Origin: Bacillota bacterium
GTDB lineage: Bacteria; Bacillota; Clostridia; Acetivibrionales; DTU013
Length of the DNA stretch: 64,000 bases
Direction of reading: 5' to 3'
Assembly (NCBI GenBank): GCA_023409735.1
Contig: JAEYRB010000032.1
Span: forward strand, 62,001-126,000
Shown: piece after piece, positions 61,720 through 64,000 of the stretch
Layout: each line of letters starts with the position of its first letter
How positions within the stretch are numbered: position 1 is the stretch's first letter
Made by a program: the position numbers and the translations under genes
The notes under the pieces: model-generated
Told to the model about the DNA's origin: nothing
The model's database searches: none
What the model saw: only the letters and a program-made list of their open reading frames with translations

Positions 61720-63054
61720 TTAACTTCCGGTAATGTTTCTTTTAAGTTCCTCAACAGTTCTCTTTATCTCCATATTTGATGCAGCATCTTCTTCAATCTT
61801 TGATATTGCATGTATAACTGTTGTATGATCTCTGCCTCCAAATTCAAGGCCTATCTTTGGAAGTGACATACCTATAATATCACGGCATAGATACATAGCT
61901 ATCTGCCGTGGATATGATATAGAACGGTTTCTCTTCTGTGACTTGAATTCTTCCGGCCTTATATCATAATATCTTGCTACTGTATCTATTATATGTCCTG
62001 TGTTGATTACTTTATTGTTTGATGCAGACAATAGCTCTTTAAGTGCTTCTGAGCATAAATCAATCGATATATCAGTTTCTGTAAGGGATGAATAAGCAAT
62101 AACTCTGTTTAACGCACCCTCAAGTTCACGTATATTAGATACAACCTTATCAGCAATAAAAACTAATACCTCATTGGGAACTATAAGCTTTTCCATCTGT
62201 GCCTTTTTTTGAAGGATCGCTATTCTTGTCTCTAGATCAGGTGATTGTATATCTGCTGTAAGACCCCACTCAAACCTCGAGCGAAGCCTGTCCTCTAAAG
62301 TATTGATCTCCTTCGGAGGTCTATCACTGGATATTATTATCTGTTTATTTGCTTCGTAAAGTGCATTAAAGGTATGGAAGAATTCCTCCTGAGTTCTTTC
62401 TTTACCTCCAATAAATTGTATATCATCTATAAGAAGAACGTCTATGTTCCTGTACTTACTTCGGAACTCTTCATTCCTATCGTCCTTTATAGCATTAATA
62501 AGCTCATTTGTGAATTTCTCCGATGAAACATAGAGTACTTTTGATTTAGGATTCTGACTTAATATGTAATGGCCGATTGCATGCATAAGATGAGTTTTTC
62601 CAAGACCAACACCTCCATAAAGAAAAAGAGGATTATACGCCTGGGCCGGAGCTTCCGCAACTGCTACTGACGCAGCATGTGCAAGTCTGTTTCCATTTCC
62701 GATGACAAATGTGTCGAAAGTATATTTTGGGTTTAATATTGAATTTGGCAGTTCCTCATTATAGCCGGATTCTTCATTATCTGCGTTATTTTTTTGTGGA
62801 TCTGAGGATGGAACCGTAACTATTACATTCAACTCTCTTGATGTTACTTGCTTAACCGCATTTAAAATAAGAGGCAGATATCTTGATTCAATAATGCCTT
62901 TATTAAATTCAGTAGGTACACCAAGCTCTAGTGTGTTTGAATTTAAAGAAATAGGGGAAATCGTTTTAATCCATGTGTTAAAGCTTATTTCTGTAAGCTC
63001 GCTTTTCAGCAGATCAAGAATCCGGGGCCACAATGCCGAAACCGATAAGTTCAT
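61720..63054 (-). CDS. dnaA: Chromosomal replication initiator DnaA
   Basis: DnaA binds the origin, melts it and loads the helicase. The 444-residue protein has domain I (WPRILDLLKSELTEISFNTW), a short domain II around residues 85-105, the AAA+ core with Walker A GGVGLGKTHL (about 150-159) and Walker B IDVLLIDDIQFI, and the DNA-binding domain IV with GGRDHTTVIHAISKIEED. The ATG at 63054 has GGAGGAAGT before it. The longer frame to 63087 has no site. The intergenic region upstream holds two perfect DnaA boxes. Confidence 0.97.
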   Translation of the reverse strand: MNLSVSALWPRILDLLKSELTEISFNTWIKTISPISLNSNTLELGVPTEFNKGIIESRYLPLILNAVKQVTSRELNVIVTVPSSDPQKNNADNEESGYNEELPNSILNPKYTFDTFVIGNGNRLAHAASVAVAEAPAQAYNPLFLYGGVGLGKTHLMHAIGHYILSQNPKSKVLYVSSEKFTNELINAIKDDRNEEFRSKYRNIDVLLIDDIQFIGGKERTQEEFFHTFNALYEANKQIIISSDRPPKEINTLEDRLRSRFEWGLTADIQSPDLETRIAILQKKAQMEKLIVPNEVLVFIADKVVSNIRELEGALNRVIAYSSLTETDISIDLCSEALKELLSASNNKVINTGHIIDTVARYYDIRPEEFKSQKRNRSISYPRQIAMYLCRDIIGMSLPKIGLEFGGRDHTTVIHAISKIEEDAASNMEIKRTVEELKRNITGS

Positions 63055-63447
63055 ATTACTTCCTCCAATGGTATGTTGTATTAGCACATATAAAGAACAA
63101 AAAATTACATAAATTATATACCATTAAAAATATGTTCTATTCGCACGGTCTGATTAGTATAATTTATGTATTCATAATTTTGTATTATATTGTCTTCTGT
63201 GTATTGTTATATGCTTTATGCACTTGAGCGTTGTAAGCATTATTAATATATCAGATTCGAATATAGTTTTCAATTGATAAATGGGGAACTTATCCACAAA
63301 TATTCTATTATTTCTTTCAATTATCCACAGCCTGCTTCTGATTTTATTGATAAGCGAATTTATAGATTTCGGATATAAGTGAGAAGGAAAGGCTGTGCCA
63401 TCGTGTTCAGAGGTTTTGCTAAAGTGAAACGATCGGTCTAGTATATA

Positions 63448-63486
63448 GAGTAAGGATAGCACTAATTACCTCTATAACATATAAAA
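63448..63486. repeat. Fragment of a dispersed segment near the origin
   Basis: GAGTAAGGATAGCACTAATT followed by ACCTCTATAACAT matches, with changes, the second half of the repeat at 40571-40620. It is short and might be a relic. Confidence 0.45.
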
Positions 63487-63636
63487 ATTCTTACTTGAGT
63501 CTAACTTGTGATAGGTGACTTCTAAGCTGGATATTTAATTTACAATGGAGGGGTATATGTAGGTGCTTGAAACATATTCGGAATAAAAGGTGCTGAAAAT
63601 TTGTCAAATCAAATTTGCAAATATTAAATAGGTGTC

Positions 63637-63666
63637 TTGACATCGCTGAAGTTTTTAATATATAAT
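63637..63666 (+). promoter_or_regulatory. SigA promoter of rpmH
   Basis: TTGACA at 63637-63642 and TATAAT at 63661-63666 are perfect boxes 18 bases apart. The start would be near 63673, about 105 bases before the GTG. Confidence 0.85.
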
Positions 63667-63778
63667 TATGCGTGGTATTTCTTTATATGAATAGTCTATA
63701 GTGTATGTTTTTTAAGCAATAAGGAAAGACTAAATATATATACGTGGTTTGATACGATAAAGAACGGGGGTGTTGACT

Positions 63779-63913
63779 GTGTTAAGAACTTATCAGCCTA
63801 AGAAGAGGCAAAGAAGTAAGGTACATGGCTTCAGAAAAAGAATGAGTACTGCTAACGGAAGAAAGGTATTGAGAAGACGCAGGTTAAAGGGAAGAAAAGA
63901 GCTTTCAGCGTAA
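63779..63913 (+). CDS. rpmH: 50S ribosomal protein L34
   Basis: The 44-residue basic protein (from a GTG start: LRTYQPKKRQRSKVHGFRKR, then MSTANGRKVLRRRRLKGRKE, LSA) is L34. GGGGGTG precedes the GTG with six bases between. It lies divergent from dnaA, as in nearly all Firmicutes. A terminator follows at once. It is too short for automatic ORF calling in this window. Confidence 0.97.
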   Translation: MLRTYQPKKRQRSKVHGFRKRMSTANGRKVLRRRRLKGRKELSA

Positions 63914-63940
63914 GACCGCATGAGTGTGGTCTTTTTCTTT
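63912..63940 (+). terminator. Terminator directly after rpmH
   Basis: AAGACCGCA and TGTGGTCTT form a nine-pair stem (one G-T pair) with a TGAG loop, followed by TTTTCTTTAA. The first base of the stem is within the rpmH stop codon. It would limit readthrough into the expected rnpA. Confidence 0.8.
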
Positions 63941-63976
63941 AATTTTTAGCTTAAGGAGCTAAGCTGGAAGTACTAT

Positions 63977-64000
63977 ATGTGTTTACAGCTTAGCGAAAGA
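63977..64000 (+). CDS. Start of probable rnpA, truncated by window end
   Basis: An ATG at 63977 opens the frame MCLQLSER before the window ends. GGAAG lies six bases upstream. By gene order rnpA (protein of RNase P) should follow rpmH, and clostridial RnpA often starts in a similar way. Only eight residues can be seen, so this rests on position. Confidence 0.35.

Larger units (their letters stand above)
63055..63778. other. Replication origin region (oriC) with DnaA boxes
   Basis: This 724-bp gap between dnaA and rpmH fits oriC by its conserved neighbours. TTATCCACA occurs at 63290-63298 and 63321-63329, two perfect consensus DnaA boxes on the plus strand. AT-rich stretches lie on both sides. 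The dnaA promoter is expected near 63100-63250. No gene is convincing here, although a frame of 96 codons can be read on the minus strand; it has no ribosome-binding site. Confidence 0.85.

Noticed and set aside
63172..63462. Minus-strand frame of 96 codons in the origin region
   Set aside because: It spans the DnaA boxes, lacks a ribosome-binding site and has no recognisable pattern.
1..64000. CRISPR arrays, prophage or insertion sequence genes
   Set aside because: I looked for regular direct repeats with spacers, transposase or integrase motifs and phage structural genes and saw none; the two tRNA-Ser genes have no integrase or obvious attachment duplicate beside them.

Overview
The window reads as chromosomal DNA of an anaerobic, endospore-forming Firmicute of the class Clostridia. 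It is AT-rich. It carries pyruvate:ferredoxin oxidoreductase, formate-tetrahydrofolate ligase, a hybrid-cluster protein with its ferredoxin, and sporulation or germination genes typical of Clostridia (sipL, yabG, a bofA family gene, ypeB, splB, a cotS-like gene). The replication origin lies near the right end, between dnaA (minus strand) and rpmH (plus strand). Most of the window is therefore the arm replicated leftwards, and most genes sit on the minus strand, co-oriented with that fork. The species cannot be named from the sequence alone.

Layout from left to right. 1-9.4 kb: the 5' part of nifJ; a DnaD-like/DnaC-like helicase-loading pair with a structured spacer; spore photoproduct lyase; a CPBP protease. 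10-15 kb: ypeB; a ferredoxin-hcp operon divergent from a Crp/Fnr regulator. 15-25 kb: a long minus-strand block with an AAA+ ATPase, PspA, a membrane coiled-coil protein, a DUF342 protein, AcpS, a YhaO/YhaN nuclease pair and an NlpC/P60-like lipoprotein that has lost its catalytic residues. 25-34.5 kb: an HMA protein; a GntR regulator; the block yabG-veg-sipL-ispE; fhs; a CotS-like kinase-fold protein; BofA and YaaL family proteins. 34.5-45.6 kb: mostly single genes (NUDIX, VanW, DUF4097, a UroD/methyltransferase-like protein, a TIM-barrel isomerase, a DUF362 ferredoxin, an ACT-ACT-metallo-beta-lactamase fusion, GNAT). 45.9-52.2 kb: a sugar ABC importer without its own ATPase, divergent from a TetR regulator; a GIY-YIG-like/DUF2087 pair; a nitroreductase. 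52.2-64 kb: two tRNA-Ser genes, a TPR-like protein, DUF4446, parB, parA, gyrB, remB, recF, the S4 protein gene yaaA, dnaN, dnaA, the origin and rpmH.

The genes that most clearly work together are the origin/segregation set (dnaA to gyrB plus parAB with two parS sites), the nitrosative/oxidative stress unit (Crp/Fnr, ferredoxin, Hcp), the spore coat/protease unit (yabG, veg, sipL) and the ABC importer with its likely TetR regulator. The least understood ones are the PspA/AAA+/coiled-coil cluster, the YhaO/YhaN operon with its inactive peptidase-like lipoprotein, and the ACT-metallo-beta-lactamase fusion. The window also holds at least two families of dispersed non-coding elements. One is a repeat of about 70-95 bp present in one tandem pair and two single copies. 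The other is a roughly 50 bp hairpin element present twice.
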